64,000 bases of DNA from assembly GCA_026392155.1 (NCBI GenBank), contig JAPLCP010000173.1, forward strand, positions 22,164-86,163. Direction: 5' to 3'. This stretch comes from Armatimonadota bacterium. Lineage in GTDB: Bacteria > Armatimonadota > Armatimonadia > Armatimonadales > Armatimonadaceae. Position numbers and translations under genes: made by a program. The notes beneath the pieces were generated by a model that made no database searches, was not told the DNA's origin, and saw only the letters and a list, made by a program, of their open reading frames with translations. Every line of letters starts with the position of its first letter. Positions within the stretch are counted from its first letter, which is position 1. Below are positions 26,240 to 36,845 of this stretch, piece after piece.

Positions 26240-27471
26240 GGCAAGGACCCTCCGATGGTGCGCTCCAGCTGAGCGCTTGCGAGCTGAAGTGCTGCCAGAG
26301 CACGCAGATACTCGACCTGCTCGCTGGCAAAGGTGCGCTGAGCGTCAATGACCTCCAGATACCCGCTTGCCCCTTTTTCGTAACCGATCTGTGCCATCTC
26401 CAGTAGCTCCTTGGTTTTTGTCAGGCGACTCTCTCCCTCAAACGAGGCCGCGATTTGAAGGGCTTGCTGGCACTCACGGAGCGCGATCTCCACCTCTAGT
26501 AGGGCAAGACGTTCCGTCTCTTTAAGCTGCAACTGCAGCTCTTGTTTTGCTGCCTCTGTAGCACGTACCTCGGCGCGAATCCGACCATTATCAAAGAGAG
26601 GGAGGTTGATACCGATGCGTATCGAGGCATCCCCGACTTGCGCCGGGTTCAGGTTGTATCGCCTTCCCTCAAGAACGACGTTGGGGAGGCGCTGGCCCTT
26701 TGCCTCGGCGATCCCTGCGCTGCTGGCAAGAACCTGCGCACGAGCCACAAGAATGTCCGGGCGTCGAGAGAGTGCGAGGGACTGTGCCGTTGCCAAGTTT
26801 GGCAGGTTTGTCTTTGCGGTAAGAGCACCTGCGAGCACTAGGGGAGCATCGGAAGGCAGTCCTAGCAGGCTTTTTAAGGTGCTGTAGCGGTTGTCGCGAT
26901 CTGTCGTGGCCTGCGTGAGTGTCTGGCGAAATCGTGCGTTTTCTATCTGGCTTCGTACGACATTACTGCGTGGAACATCACCTGCCGTGAATTGGGCACT
27001 TGCCGCTTCAGCAAAGCGCTGTATCGCTTCCAGGGAAGACTTCGCTTGGGCCAGCTCAGCATCGGCACGGAGACACTCGATATAGGCACTGGTGACATCG
27101 CGGCGCAGATCAAGAAGCGTGGCTACCTGGTCTGCCTCAGTGGCTTTTTGCTGCTGCTCAGCGGCTTGCTTACGTGGCCGAAGAACACCACCTGGCTCAA
27201 ATGTCTGTGAGATAATAATATCCTCACCGAATCCGCCGGTCTGGGAGGAACCGTAGGGGCGTGCCAGCGCGAGGTTGGTGTTGTTCTGCTTGCCCGCAAG
27301 CCGTGTTCGTGCCGTTGCCTCCAACACTTTCGCACGGGCGGCCTGGGGTAGCGGCAGGTTCGCCTCCGCCCTTCGTAGCGCCTCAGAGAGTGTCAGGCTA
27401 GACTGCGCCCAGCTTATCTCCATGAGTGCCGCTTGAATCGCTAACGTCAAGAGAACCGCGACGACTTTCAT
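26236..27471 (-). CDS. TolC-family outer-membrane efflux channel
   Basis: 411 residues with a signal peptide ending near MEISWAQ. Two structural repeats of the outer-membrane efflux protein family (LTLSEALRRAEANLP and ATAQSLALSRRPDILVAR) are present, with long helical stretches and FTAGDVPRSNVVRSQ and YEKGASGYLEVIDAQRT motifs at the repeat ends. It forms the outer-membrane exit duct. It is the first gene of the tripartite operon and is transcribed divergently from the response-regulator gene. Confidence 0.92.
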   Translation of the reverse strand: MKVVAVLLTLAIQAALMEISWAQSSLTLSEALRRAEANLPLPQAARAKVLEATARTRLAGKQNNTNLALARPYGSSQTGGFGEDIIISQTFEPGGVLRPRKQAAEQQQKATEADQVATLLDLRRDVTSAYIECLRADAELAQAKSSLEAIQRFAEAASAQFTAGDVPRSNVVRSQIENARFRQTLTQATTDRDNRYSTLKSLLGLPSDAPLVLAGALTAKTNLPNLATAQSLALSRRPDILVARAQVLASSAGIAEAKGQRLPNVVLEGRRYNLNPAQVGDASIRIGINLPLFDNGRIRAEVRATEAAKQELQLQLKETERLALLEVEIALRECQQALQIAASFEGESRLTKTKELLEMAQIGYEKGASGYLEVIDAQRTFASEQVEYLRALAALQLASAQLERTIGGSLP

Positions 27472-27706
27472 TTCTTCATGCGGTGGGCAGGTGCTTCTGC
27501 CTTCTCCTTTTTTTCAGGAAGCACTTTACCCTCTTCCGCAAGGGGCTTACCCTGGCTCTGCGGACCAGCCCAGGTCAGGCCACCGATCTCAAGTAAAAGA
27601 CGAATCTGCATGGTTTGGTTATCCTTTATCTTCTCCTACAGTGTATCTTGGGAAACCTGAACACAGGATGAACGCCAAGAGGCAATCTGCTCGGTATGAT
27701 GAGGTG

Positions 27707-28372
27707 ATGAAGCTCTTGCTTGTTGAGGACGAAGGCCCACTCTCCGAGTTTATGGCCCTTGGGCTAACCGATGAGGGCTTTGTTGTCGAGCACGCCGCGA
27801 CGGGAACACAGGCCAATGAGCTTGTCTTGGTAGGGAGCTATGATCTGATTGTGCTGGATGTCATGCTTCCAGGCAAAGATGGGTTCTCCCTCTGTGAGCA
27901 GTGGCGCGGGCGCGGCATCGCCACTCCTATTCTCTTTGTAACCGCCCGAGATGCCGTCACCCAGCGGGTGCGTGGGCTCCAGCTCGGCGGCGACGACTAT
28001 CTCATCAAACCGTTTGCTTTCGAGGAGCTTGTGATGCGCATCCGCACTCTGCTACGACGCTCCAGCGGTGTGCGGCCTGTCATGAGGCTGGAAGGCGGTG
28101 CAATCCTGAATCTTGGTACCCAACAGGTTCAATTGGACGCTATAGAGGTCACGCTCACCATGCGGGAGTGGCAGATTCTGGAATGCCTCGCCTTGGCCGC
28201 AGGCCGCATCGTCTCCCGAAATGTCTTATGGGAGAGCGTCTGGGAGAGCGGAGCGACCCCCGATTCGAACTTGATCGATGTCTACATTCGCCGCCTCAGA
28301 GAGAAGCTCGGAATGGAGGCCATAGAAACCGTACGTGGAACGGGCTATAGGCTCAGGACTGCAAACCCATGA
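27707..28372 (+). CDS. OmpR-family response regulator
   Basis: 221 residues. The receiver domain starts MKLLLVEDEG with the acidic pocket and Asp51 (IVLDVMLPG) as phosphoacceptor; Lys of LIKPF follows. The C-terminal winged helix ends TVRGTGYRL. I chose ATG 27707 (GAGG at 27701) because homology begins there; ATG 27668 is possible. It overlaps the kinase gene by 4 nt. Divergence from the tolC-adaptor-RND operon suggests that it controls that operon, as in Cus/Czc systems. Confidence 0.93.
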   Translation: MKLLLVEDEGPLSEFMALGLTDEGFVVEHAATGTQANELVLVGSYDLIVLDVMLPGKDGFSLCEQWRGRGIATPILFVTARDAVTQRVRGLQLGGDDYLIKPFAFEELVMRIRTLLRRSSGVRPVMRLEGGAILNLGTQQVQLDAIEVTLTMREWQILECLALAAGRIVSRNVLWESVWESGATPDSNLIDVYIRRLREKLGMEAIETVRGTGYRLRTANP

Positions 28373-29730
28373 GTAAGATACTCAAGACATTCCGCGCACG
28401 GCTCGCTTTCTGGATCGCCATGAGTGCGCTGGGCATTCTTCTGGCGACAGGCTTTGCTGTCTTTGTCAGTGTGCGAACAGCGCTTCAGGAAAAGCAGGAC
28501 GAAACTCTCCTAGAGATCACCCGCACCGAGTTAGAAAGCGTGGGTGGCAAGGAGATCGGAGACCCTTTAGAAATAGGCATCAATGATGAATCTATTCTTG
28601 TCTGGAACGAGGCGACGGGGAAGATAGTCCTGGAGCGTGGACTCGTATCACTTCGCTCTGCGAAGCGCACCGTGCGGAAGCGGCTGTTTACCCGTCTCTA
28701 CCGGCATGGTCATACCTACCGTGCACTCTACTACCCTTATGAGGACAACGGAGTTCGCAATATCGCTCTCTGCATCGAATCCATGGCTCCCATGCAGAGC
28801 ACACTGCGAAGCATCGTTTTTCGTATGCTACTCATCGGTATGTTAGGCGCAGGTGCCACCTGTCTGCTTGCGTGGAAGCTCGCGGTGCGGCTGACCCAAC
28901 CGCTCCACGAAATAGCGAGACAGACAGCAAGTATCCACATGGCTGATCTTAGCCTACGGTTGCCTCAGCTGACAGAGGACGAGGAGCTCGTGGATGTTAC
29001 GGAAGGAATTAATGGCATGCTCGCTCGGCTAGAGAGTCTCTTTGAAGGACAGGCACAGTTCATTGCAGACGCAGCCCATGAGCTTCGCTCGCCGCTCGCG
29101 AATCTGCGAACCACTGCCGAAGTCGCCCTGCGTCGGCAAGACCCCAAGACGCACCAGCGTGCTCTTCAGATCACCGTAGCAGAGGTCGAGCGCCTGACCC
29201 GCTTGACCGAGAGCCTACTGACGCTCTCTCTCGCTGACGCAGGAGCCTTGGTGCAGGAGCGAGTCGCGGTCGATATTGCACAAGTAATCACAGAGTCTGC
29301 TGAGGCGATTCGTGCTCGTGCGGAAGAAGCGGGAGTAAAGATAGAACTCCAGACCGAGCCACTTTCTATCAGAGGAGATCAACTTCGTCTACAACAAGTT
29401 TTTGACAACTTACTAGATAACGCGGTGCGCTACTCGCTCTCTGGAGGGAGTGTACGGATTCGTATTGAACGAAAGGGAGACAGAGCAGACATCTATATCG
29501 AGGATGAAGGTCCTGGTATTTCTGAGGCGAATCTCCCTCATATGTTTGAGCGCCTCTGGCGAGCTGATACTGCACGTGCTCGCGTGACGGGAGGATTTGG
29601 CCTCGGGCTCTCCATCGTAAAAGCCATTGTGGAAGCTCATGGGGGAATTGTCTCCGTGCGAAGCACTGTAGGAAAAGGCACCGCTGTTCAGATAAGATTC
29701 CCTCTCGCGGATCTGACTACCCCTCATTGA
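28369..29730 (+). CDS. Membrane sensor histidine kinase
   Basis: 453 residues. TM1 (about 13-35), a periplasmic loop of about 115 residues, TM2 (about 145-170) and a HAMP segment are followed by the dimerisation helix with FIADAAHELRSPLANLRT (phospho-His). The ATPase domain has the N box (DNLLDNAVRYS), G1 (DEGPGIS) and G2 (GFGLGLSIV). The periplasmic loop has no metal-binding His/Cys cluster, so the stimulus is unclear. It pairs with the preceding regulator. Confidence 0.93.
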   Translation: MSKILKTFRARLAFWIAMSALGILLATGFAVFVSVRTALQEKQDETLLEITRTELESVGGKEIGDPLEIGINDESILVWNEATGKIVLERGLVSLRSAKRTVRKRLFTRLYRHGHTYRALYYPYEDNGVRNIALCIESMAPMQSTLRSIVFRMLLIGMLGAGATCLLAWKLAVRLTQPLHEIARQTASIHMADLSLRLPQLTEDEELVDVTEGINGMLARLESLFEGQAQFIADAAHELRSPLANLRTTAEVALRRQDPKTHQRALQITVAEVERLTRLTESLLTLSLADAGALVQERVAVDIAQVITESAEAIRARAEEAGVKIELQTEPLSIRGDQLRLQQVFDNLLDNAVRYSLSGGSVRIRIERKGDRADIYIEDEGPGISEANLPHMFERLWRADTARARVTGGFGLGLSIVKAIVEAHGGIVSVRSTVGKGTAVQIRFPLADLTTPH

Positions 29731-29872
29731 GCCAAGTGACCAACCTCTGCCAAGCCCTAGACTCATTTCTTGAACAGCTCAAATCCTGCCTCTATTGTGC
29801 TGAGCTGACTGTACGACCCACATAGCCCCTGCTCAGAAACATTCTGGTTACTTTGTATTTCCTGGACGAAGC

Positions 29873-30322
29873 TCAGCTGACGACGTCTGAAGGATAGTGC
29901 TCACCGATCAAGACGTGGCTGAAGCCGACCAGAAAAACTCCCGTGACTGCCAAACCCCATACCCAACGCCGACGCCGAACCGACATGTTTTGTGTTCGCC
30001 AGTTAGTCAACATCCCGTATACAACCACGGCAAAGAAAGAATGCCCTGATGGGAATGAATAGCCCAGATGCTCGAAGATAATGCTAGGACGCGGACGGTG
30101 GAACAGATACTAGCATGGTTACCCCTTGGGGCAGGAAGCAATTCGTTGCTGCAAAGTAGATCACGCCCCCGAGCAACACGATCGTCTGTCAGACTGGTGT
30201 GTCTTGCCCTCATTGACCTCATGCGCCAGTTTGATGAACACAAACATCGCGACGACAGCTAGGATGACTGCTAGTGTCAGCCGACTGAGGATTCGCACAG
30301 TAAGTGTCCCGAAAAATCCTTT
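29873..30322 (-). pseudogene. Decayed PAP2-family phosphatase
   Basis: No intact frame spans the region, yet on the minus strand one frame keeps a hydrophobic helix and HEVNEGKTH. After disruption, another keeps EHLGYSFPSGHSFFAVVVYG and GFSHVLIGEHYPSDVV, the second and third PAP2 phosphatase motifs with both catalytic His residues and the final Asp. Undecaprenyl-pyrophosphate or lipid phosphatases look like this. At least one frameshift separates the halves. It stops at 29873. Confidence 0.7.
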
Positions 30323-30433
30323 GCTAGGTTGTCATCGCCTTTTTTCCATCTAGAGAGCCCGTCTAAGGATGATAATCATAGTAGGTTATCAGCGGGGCAG
30401 TAGTTCCTTAAAACCGGGCAGACCTATCTCTGA

Positions 30434-30621
30434 CTTGGAAGCAGCCTAAACGCTTATCGAAACTACCGTTTGTTTGAACACAATTCAGTCTGGTACAACC
30501 GCCAGCGTAAGCACTCGATCTTGGGGTATCTGAGCCCATAAACTTTGAGGAGATGTATCAGAATCGTCAGCGGGAGCTGTCGAATCCTTTATCGTCTTTA
30601 GTGAGGCAAGCTGTTGCTTAA
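30434..30621 (+). pseudogene. IS3-family transposase OrfB, C-terminal remnant
   Basis: The frame reads YRLFEHNSVWYNRQRKHSIL, then GYLSP, a classic end of an IS3/IS150 integrase-core transposase. A one-base loss then shifts to a frame reading NFEEMYQNRQREL, which stops at 30619-30621. The catalytic DDE region is gone. The rest of 29731-30693 contains nothing else recognisable. Confidence 0.75.
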
Positions 30622-30693
30622 CTTAAACTACGCGAAATTGGGGATACTCCAGTATCAAGCACGTCATGGTAAAGTATCGCTGGAGGTGTAGCG

Positions 30694-32985
30694 ATGAACG
30701 CTCAAATTGACTCTCTGTATCGTTTTTACCTAGATGGCCAGCACCAGGTAGATGTCCAGCATCAGGACACCGTAGCAACTAAAGGCGCACCAAAGTATGG
30801 TGCATGCTCTGGGGGCAAGGCATTTTGTCCACAAGGCTCACTCCAAGTCGTCGCTCCTGCGCTTAAATGGATTTCTCTCTTACTGCTCGTAAGCTCAACC
30901 CTACTAGGATGCTCTCTGGCAAGTGGGAACAGTCAGGCGACGAGCCGAAATAGCCAAGCAAAACAGAAGACAGCGGCAACAAAGCCACAAGGGACAAGTA
31001 AGCCGCAAGCAAAAGCTGATCCCGCAAAAGTACAGGCTTCCCAGAAAACCCTCTCGCCCACAGCCTATATCGAGACCCTCAAGACCAAGCCGGGTGGCAA
31101 GGGACTCTATATCTTCGCACCAGCCCTAAAAGACCCCAGCCTTTCACCCGACTTTTCCACCGGCTGCTCGCGTTGGCTACATCTTCAGGTCAGCTCCGAC
31201 CTCCAGCTCACCCAAACACCAGCTTGGTACCAGGGAGAGTACGTCCGAATCAACTTGGGACGAAAAGATCTTTGTATCACCACAAAAGAAGCCAAAGAGG
31301 CGATGGAGACTCTAGGAGTCACCCACTATGCCCTAGGGACAGCAGAGCCGGGAAAGCTCTCATTTCAGGTCTACAGCAAGGACGCAAAACCCGTAGGAGA
31401 GCCTGTTGTCCTCACAGGTGATGAGGCAGCCATCGTCGCGGCACTGCCGGAGGCGGCAAATGCTCTGCGGCAGAGACTCGCTCTACCGTCTACTACTATT
31501 GCACCACCGGTGGAGACTCCTCAAGAGCTAGCACTTATCGGAAGGGTTCCTCTTCTCACGGGAGACGACCTCAGTGAGCCAGATGCCACAGGTCTACATA
31601 GCCTCTCGCAAAAGTCCCTGCTAGGAGGCCTTTTGTACCTCTCCACCTATCTACGTGCGGAGAAAAATCCAGAAGGAGCCAGTGGCCGAGCAGTGCGACT
31701 GCTCAAGATGGCAGAGGGGAATCCACTCGTACTGGCCGAGCTGGCGCGTGCCTATCCCTCCCAAGAAGTTATCGCCCGAATTAATGAACTTGCCTCTCAG
31801 GCTCCACAAAATGCTGTCCTCGCCGAGGCAAAGGCAAATACCAGCCCAACACGTGAGGCACAGCTCGCTATGGCAGAGCAGTTGGTACGAAATGCTCCAA
31901 GCAATCCTAGTAACTGGATTCTACTTGCCAACAAACTCAGTGCACTGGGTCAAGAGGAAAGGCGCGGAAGAACAGCCGACCAGATTTCTGAGCAGAAATG
32001 GGAAAAGCTGAATCAAGCTTACGGACGGTGGCTTGCAGTAGCACGCCAAGCGGCCCTGCTTGACCCTCGCAGTTCTGTAGCAGCTCTTGAACTCGCCAAG
32101 GCAGCCACGTTTGGGGGAGCAGACCAAGAGGCGCGCAAAGCTCTCGAGTCCGCCTTCCAGCTAGGAGGAGGACGACGTGGCGCCCCGGAGATTGTGGGCT
32201 GGTCTTTGGAGATGTGTGCACCGAAGTGGGGAGGGTCTGAAGAGCTTCTGGAGAAGATGGCAGATCGGGCTGCGAAGCTACCCATCACTGACATCCTTCA
32301 GACCACGACCATTATGGAAAAGCTACAGTCACGGGGCTTTAACAAACAAGCAGAGCAAATCGCCAAGGCCATCCTTGCCGAAGCTCCCAAACGCTTGAAA
32401 GAGAACCCAGATTCTGTGATCGCCTACGAGGCGCAACGGCGAGCCTACTCCCTCTTGGGACGCCATAGTGAGGCTCTAGAGGCAACGAAACGCTTTGTTG
32501 AGCTTCGTCCCCGAGACACCCAGACACGCTTTCTACTGGTCGAAGCGTACCAAAACGCGGGCCAGGCGGAACCGGCACTGGCTCAAGCCAAAAAGCTGGC
32601 AGAGTTCTTCCCTAATACCTATCAGAGTCAGTTTGTCCTAGCCCGTCTCCTCCACACCCAGAAGAAGTATGCCGAGGCAGTAGAGCCTGCCGAGAAGGCT
32701 GCACGGATGTTGCCCAGCAGCTTTCAGGCTCAGATGCTGGCGGGGGCAATATTTGCAGAACAGAAACGGTTTAAAGAAGCGCTCCCTTACTGTGAGGCGG
32801 CGCTTGCCTTGAATCCTGCTGAGTCCGCAGCAATGTTTAATGTGGGTGCAATGCTATGCGAGTTGGGTCGTGTTCCCGAGGGACGTAAGTACCTGCAAGA
32901 GTGCCTGTCCCGTACAAGAGATCCTGAGCGGATCGAATCAGTCAAGCAACTACTAAAAAAGTTCCCCGAACCCAAGGCCAAATAG
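30694..32985 (+). CDS. TPR-repeat lipoprotein-like protein
   Basis: 763 residues. ATG 30694 has a strong GGAGGTG site 5 nt upstream. Oddly, the hydrophobic segment with a lipobox (LLLLVSSTLLGC) comes only at residues about 58-73, after a polar Cys-containing stretch. A Gln/Ser/Lys-rich linker follows, then an unassigned domain (about 110-270) and a helical region with at least four tetratricopeptide repeats (about 590-740). It is probably an envelope-anchored scaffold protein. The partner is unknown. It lies just downstream of the IS3 remnant. Confidence 0.7.
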   Translation: MNAQIDSLYRFYLDGQHQVDVQHQDTVATKGAPKYGACSGGKAFCPQGSLQVVAPALKWISLLLLVSSTLLGCSLASGNSQATSRNSQAKQKTAATKPQGTSKPQAKADPAKVQASQKTLSPTAYIETLKTKPGGKGLYIFAPALKDPSLSPDFSTGCSRWLHLQVSSDLQLTQTPAWYQGEYVRINLGRKDLCITTKEAKEAMETLGVTHYALGTAEPGKLSFQVYSKDAKPVGEPVVLTGDEAAIVAALPEAANALRQRLALPSTTIAPPVETPQELALIGRVPLLTGDDLSEPDATGLHSLSQKSLLGGLLYLSTYLRAEKNPEGASGRAVRLLKMAEGNPLVLAELARAYPSQEVIARINELASQAPQNAVLAEAKANTSPTREAQLAMAEQLVRNAPSNPSNWILLANKLSALGQEERRGRTADQISEQKWEKLNQAYGRWLAVARQAALLDPRSSVAALELAKAATFGGADQEARKALESAFQLGGGRRGAPEIVGWSLEMCAPKWGGSEELLEKMADRAAKLPITDILQTTTIMEKLQSRGFNKQAEQIAKAILAEAPKRLKENPDSVIAYEAQRRAYSLLGRHSEALEATKRFVELRPRDTQTRFLLVEAYQNAGQAEPALAQAKKLAEFFPNTYQSQFVLARLLHTQKKYAEAVEPAEKAARMLPSSFQAQMLAGAIFAEQKRFKEALPYCEAALALNPAESAAMFNVGAMLCELGRVPEGRKYLQECLSRTRDPERIESVKQLLKKFPEPKAK

Positions 32986-33095
32986 ATCGAGCCCAAGGGC
33001 AAATAGATAAGGGCGCTCCCTAAAGTTTCTTTGACGGGGGGCTATAGACGAACCAAAGAAAGCAAAGTAGGGATGGATTCTCCCATCGCCGTTAG

Positions 33096-35108
<2,013 letters not shown>

Positions 35109-35117
35109 ACGTACGTC

Positions 35118-36155
35118 ATGGCCCATCCGACCATCGCGACTCTTGCGGAGCACCTGGGACTCTCCCGCGCCACGGTAACCCATGTGCTCAATGGGCGCGG
35201 CGATACCCAGCGCATCAGCCCCAAGACCCAGCAGCGGGTGCGCGAGGCGGCGCAGGAGCTTGGCTACCGCGCCAATGCCTCGGCACGCGCGGTGCGGGCG
35301 GGACGCTTTGGCAATATCGCGCTGATCCAGTCGCTCTGGGGGCAGTATCTTCCCCCGGAGCTCCTCTTTGGGCTCACCCGCGCCCTCGCCGACCAGGACC
35401 TGCACCTCGTGCTCGCGCAAGTCCCGGATCCCGTGATGGAAGACGAAGCCTACCTGCCCCATACCCTCCACGAGCTCTCGGTGGATGGGGTGCTGCTCAA
35501 CCGCCACGTGGCCTCGTCGCCAGGCTACCTGGAGACCATCCTGCGGCTCCAGATCCCCGCGATCTGGCTCAATGTGAAGCAGGAGTTCGATGCGATCCAC
35601 CCCGACGACTCCCAAGGGGGACGGCTCGCCACGGAGTTCTTACTCACACTCGGGCATGAGAAAATTACCTACGTGGACTCCGACGAGCCACTCAACGCCC
35701 ACTACAGCAAGCACGACCGAAAGCAAGGCTACGAGCAGGCGATGGCCGCTGCTGGGAGAGCGCCCCATGTCTATGCCCTGCCCAAGCTCTGGCTGCATGA
35801 GCCCGGCGACGAGCGCATTGCCGCAGCGAAAGCCTTGCTCCAGAGCCCGGAGCGCCCCACCGCCATTGTTGCCTACGAGCTTGCGGAGGCCATGGCAGTT
35901 GTCCATGCCAGTCACCAGCTTGGCCTCACGATCCCCGATGATCTCTCGATCCTGCTCTTCCACTCTCGCACCGACGACCGCTACTTTCTGCCGTTCCACA
36001 CGATCAGCAATGAGATGGAGCAGGTCGGGCGTGGAGCGGTTGCGCTCCTGCGGGAAAAGATGCAGAGCCCCCAGGTCCCCCTGCCCACACGAGCCGTCGT
36101 CATGCAGCTCCGCGAGGGCATGACCTGCCAGAGGAGAAGCACATGCGCCTCGTGA
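35118..36155 (+). CDS. LacI-family transcriptional regulator
   Basis: 345 residues. The N-terminal helix-turn-helix (TIATLAEHLGLSRATVTHVLNG) and hinge (ELGYRANASARAVRAG) are classical, followed by a periplasmic-binding-like effector domain that should sense a pentose or xylo-oligosaccharide. It starts 9 nt after the xylanase gene and is flanked by hemicellulases, so it is almost certainly the local regulator. Its likely operator is the palindrome seen at 33167 and 39767. It overlaps the next gene by 13 nt. Confidence 0.93.
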   Translation: MAHPTIATLAEHLGLSRATVTHVLNGRGDTQRISPKTQQRVREAAQELGYRANASARAVRAGRFGNIALIQSLWGQYLPPELLFGLTRALADQDLHLVLAQVPDPVMEDEAYLPHTLHELSVDGVLLNRHVASSPGYLETILRLQIPAIWLNVKQEFDAIHPDDSQGGRLATEFLLTLGHEKITYVDSDEPLNAHYSKHDRKQGYEQAMAAAGRAPHVYALPKLWLHEPGDERIAAAKALLQSPERPTAIVAYELAEAMAVVHASHQLGLTIPDDLSILLFHSRTDDRYFLPFHTISNEMEQVGRGAVALLREKMQSPQVPLPTRAVVMQLREGMTCQRRSTCAS

Positions 36156-36826
36156 CCGCTCCTCCCGTCTACGATCCCGGCGGCAACGTGGCTTTTGTCA
36201 GCGATCTTGCCACCGAAGACTACCTCACCTCGCTCATGAACGAAGCGAGTAAGCAAGGCGCTGTCTTGATGGTCGTGGGGGCCAAGCCAGGCTCCCCCCA
36301 GGAAGTCGAGCTAGCCGATACCGGTTTTACGATGGCCTCCGAGTGGTACAGGACTCAGCTTCCGCTGGCATCGCCCCCCCCGGCTCTCGCACTCCGCCCC
36401 CTTCGGGTCGATGATCTCCCTGGAGTCGCGGAGATCGCGCAGGCGTGCCGACTTCAGTACGCCCACTACCAGCCCGTTTTCTGGCGTGTCCATCCCAACG
36501 CGGTCGAAAACCATACCGCGTTTCTGAAAACACAGCTTGCCCGAACCGATGCATGTGCCCTAGCCTGTGTAGACAGCGAAGATAGGCTCTCTGGCTATGT
36601 TTTTGTGGATCACCGAGGGATTGATGACTTTGGGGTGCACGAGCCAACACTCTGGAAAACGGTGGGAAAAGCTCTCCTCGACGGCGCGGCCGCCTGGATG
36701 GGAGCGCAAAGTCTCTCCGAGATAACGGTTGTCTGCGGCCATAAAGACAGGCCAAAACGCGCAATGCTACAAGCGACAGGGCTTTACTGTTGCGATGGCT
36801 GGTGGACACTGCCCCTTATGGGTTAA
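36143..36826 (+). CDS. GNAT-like acetyltransferase
   Basis: 227 residues that read as a degenerate N-terminal GNAT half (ending near FTMASEWYRTQ) and a second GNAT domain starting LRPLRVDDLPGVAEIAQ. The central VSDEDRLSGYVFV-like strand and the terminal ATGLYCCDGWW support this. The acetyl-CoA loop (Q/RxxGxG/A) is weak, so activity is uncertain. It overlaps lacI by 13 nt and lies between regulator and arabinofuranosidase; the link to hemicellulose metabolism is not obvious. Confidence 0.6.
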   Translation: MRLVTAPPVYDPGGNVAFVSDLATEDYLTSLMNEASKQGAVLMVVGAKPGSPQEVELADTGFTMASEWYRTQLPLASPPPALALRPLRVDDLPGVAEIAQACRLQYAHYQPVFWRVHPNAVENHTAFLKTQLARTDACALACVDSEDRLSGYVFVDHRGIDDFGVHEPTLWKTVGKALLDGAAAWMGAQSLSEITVVCGHKDRPKRAMLQATGLYCCDGWWTLPLMG

Positions 36827-36845
36827 GGATGGCGAAAACAAAACA

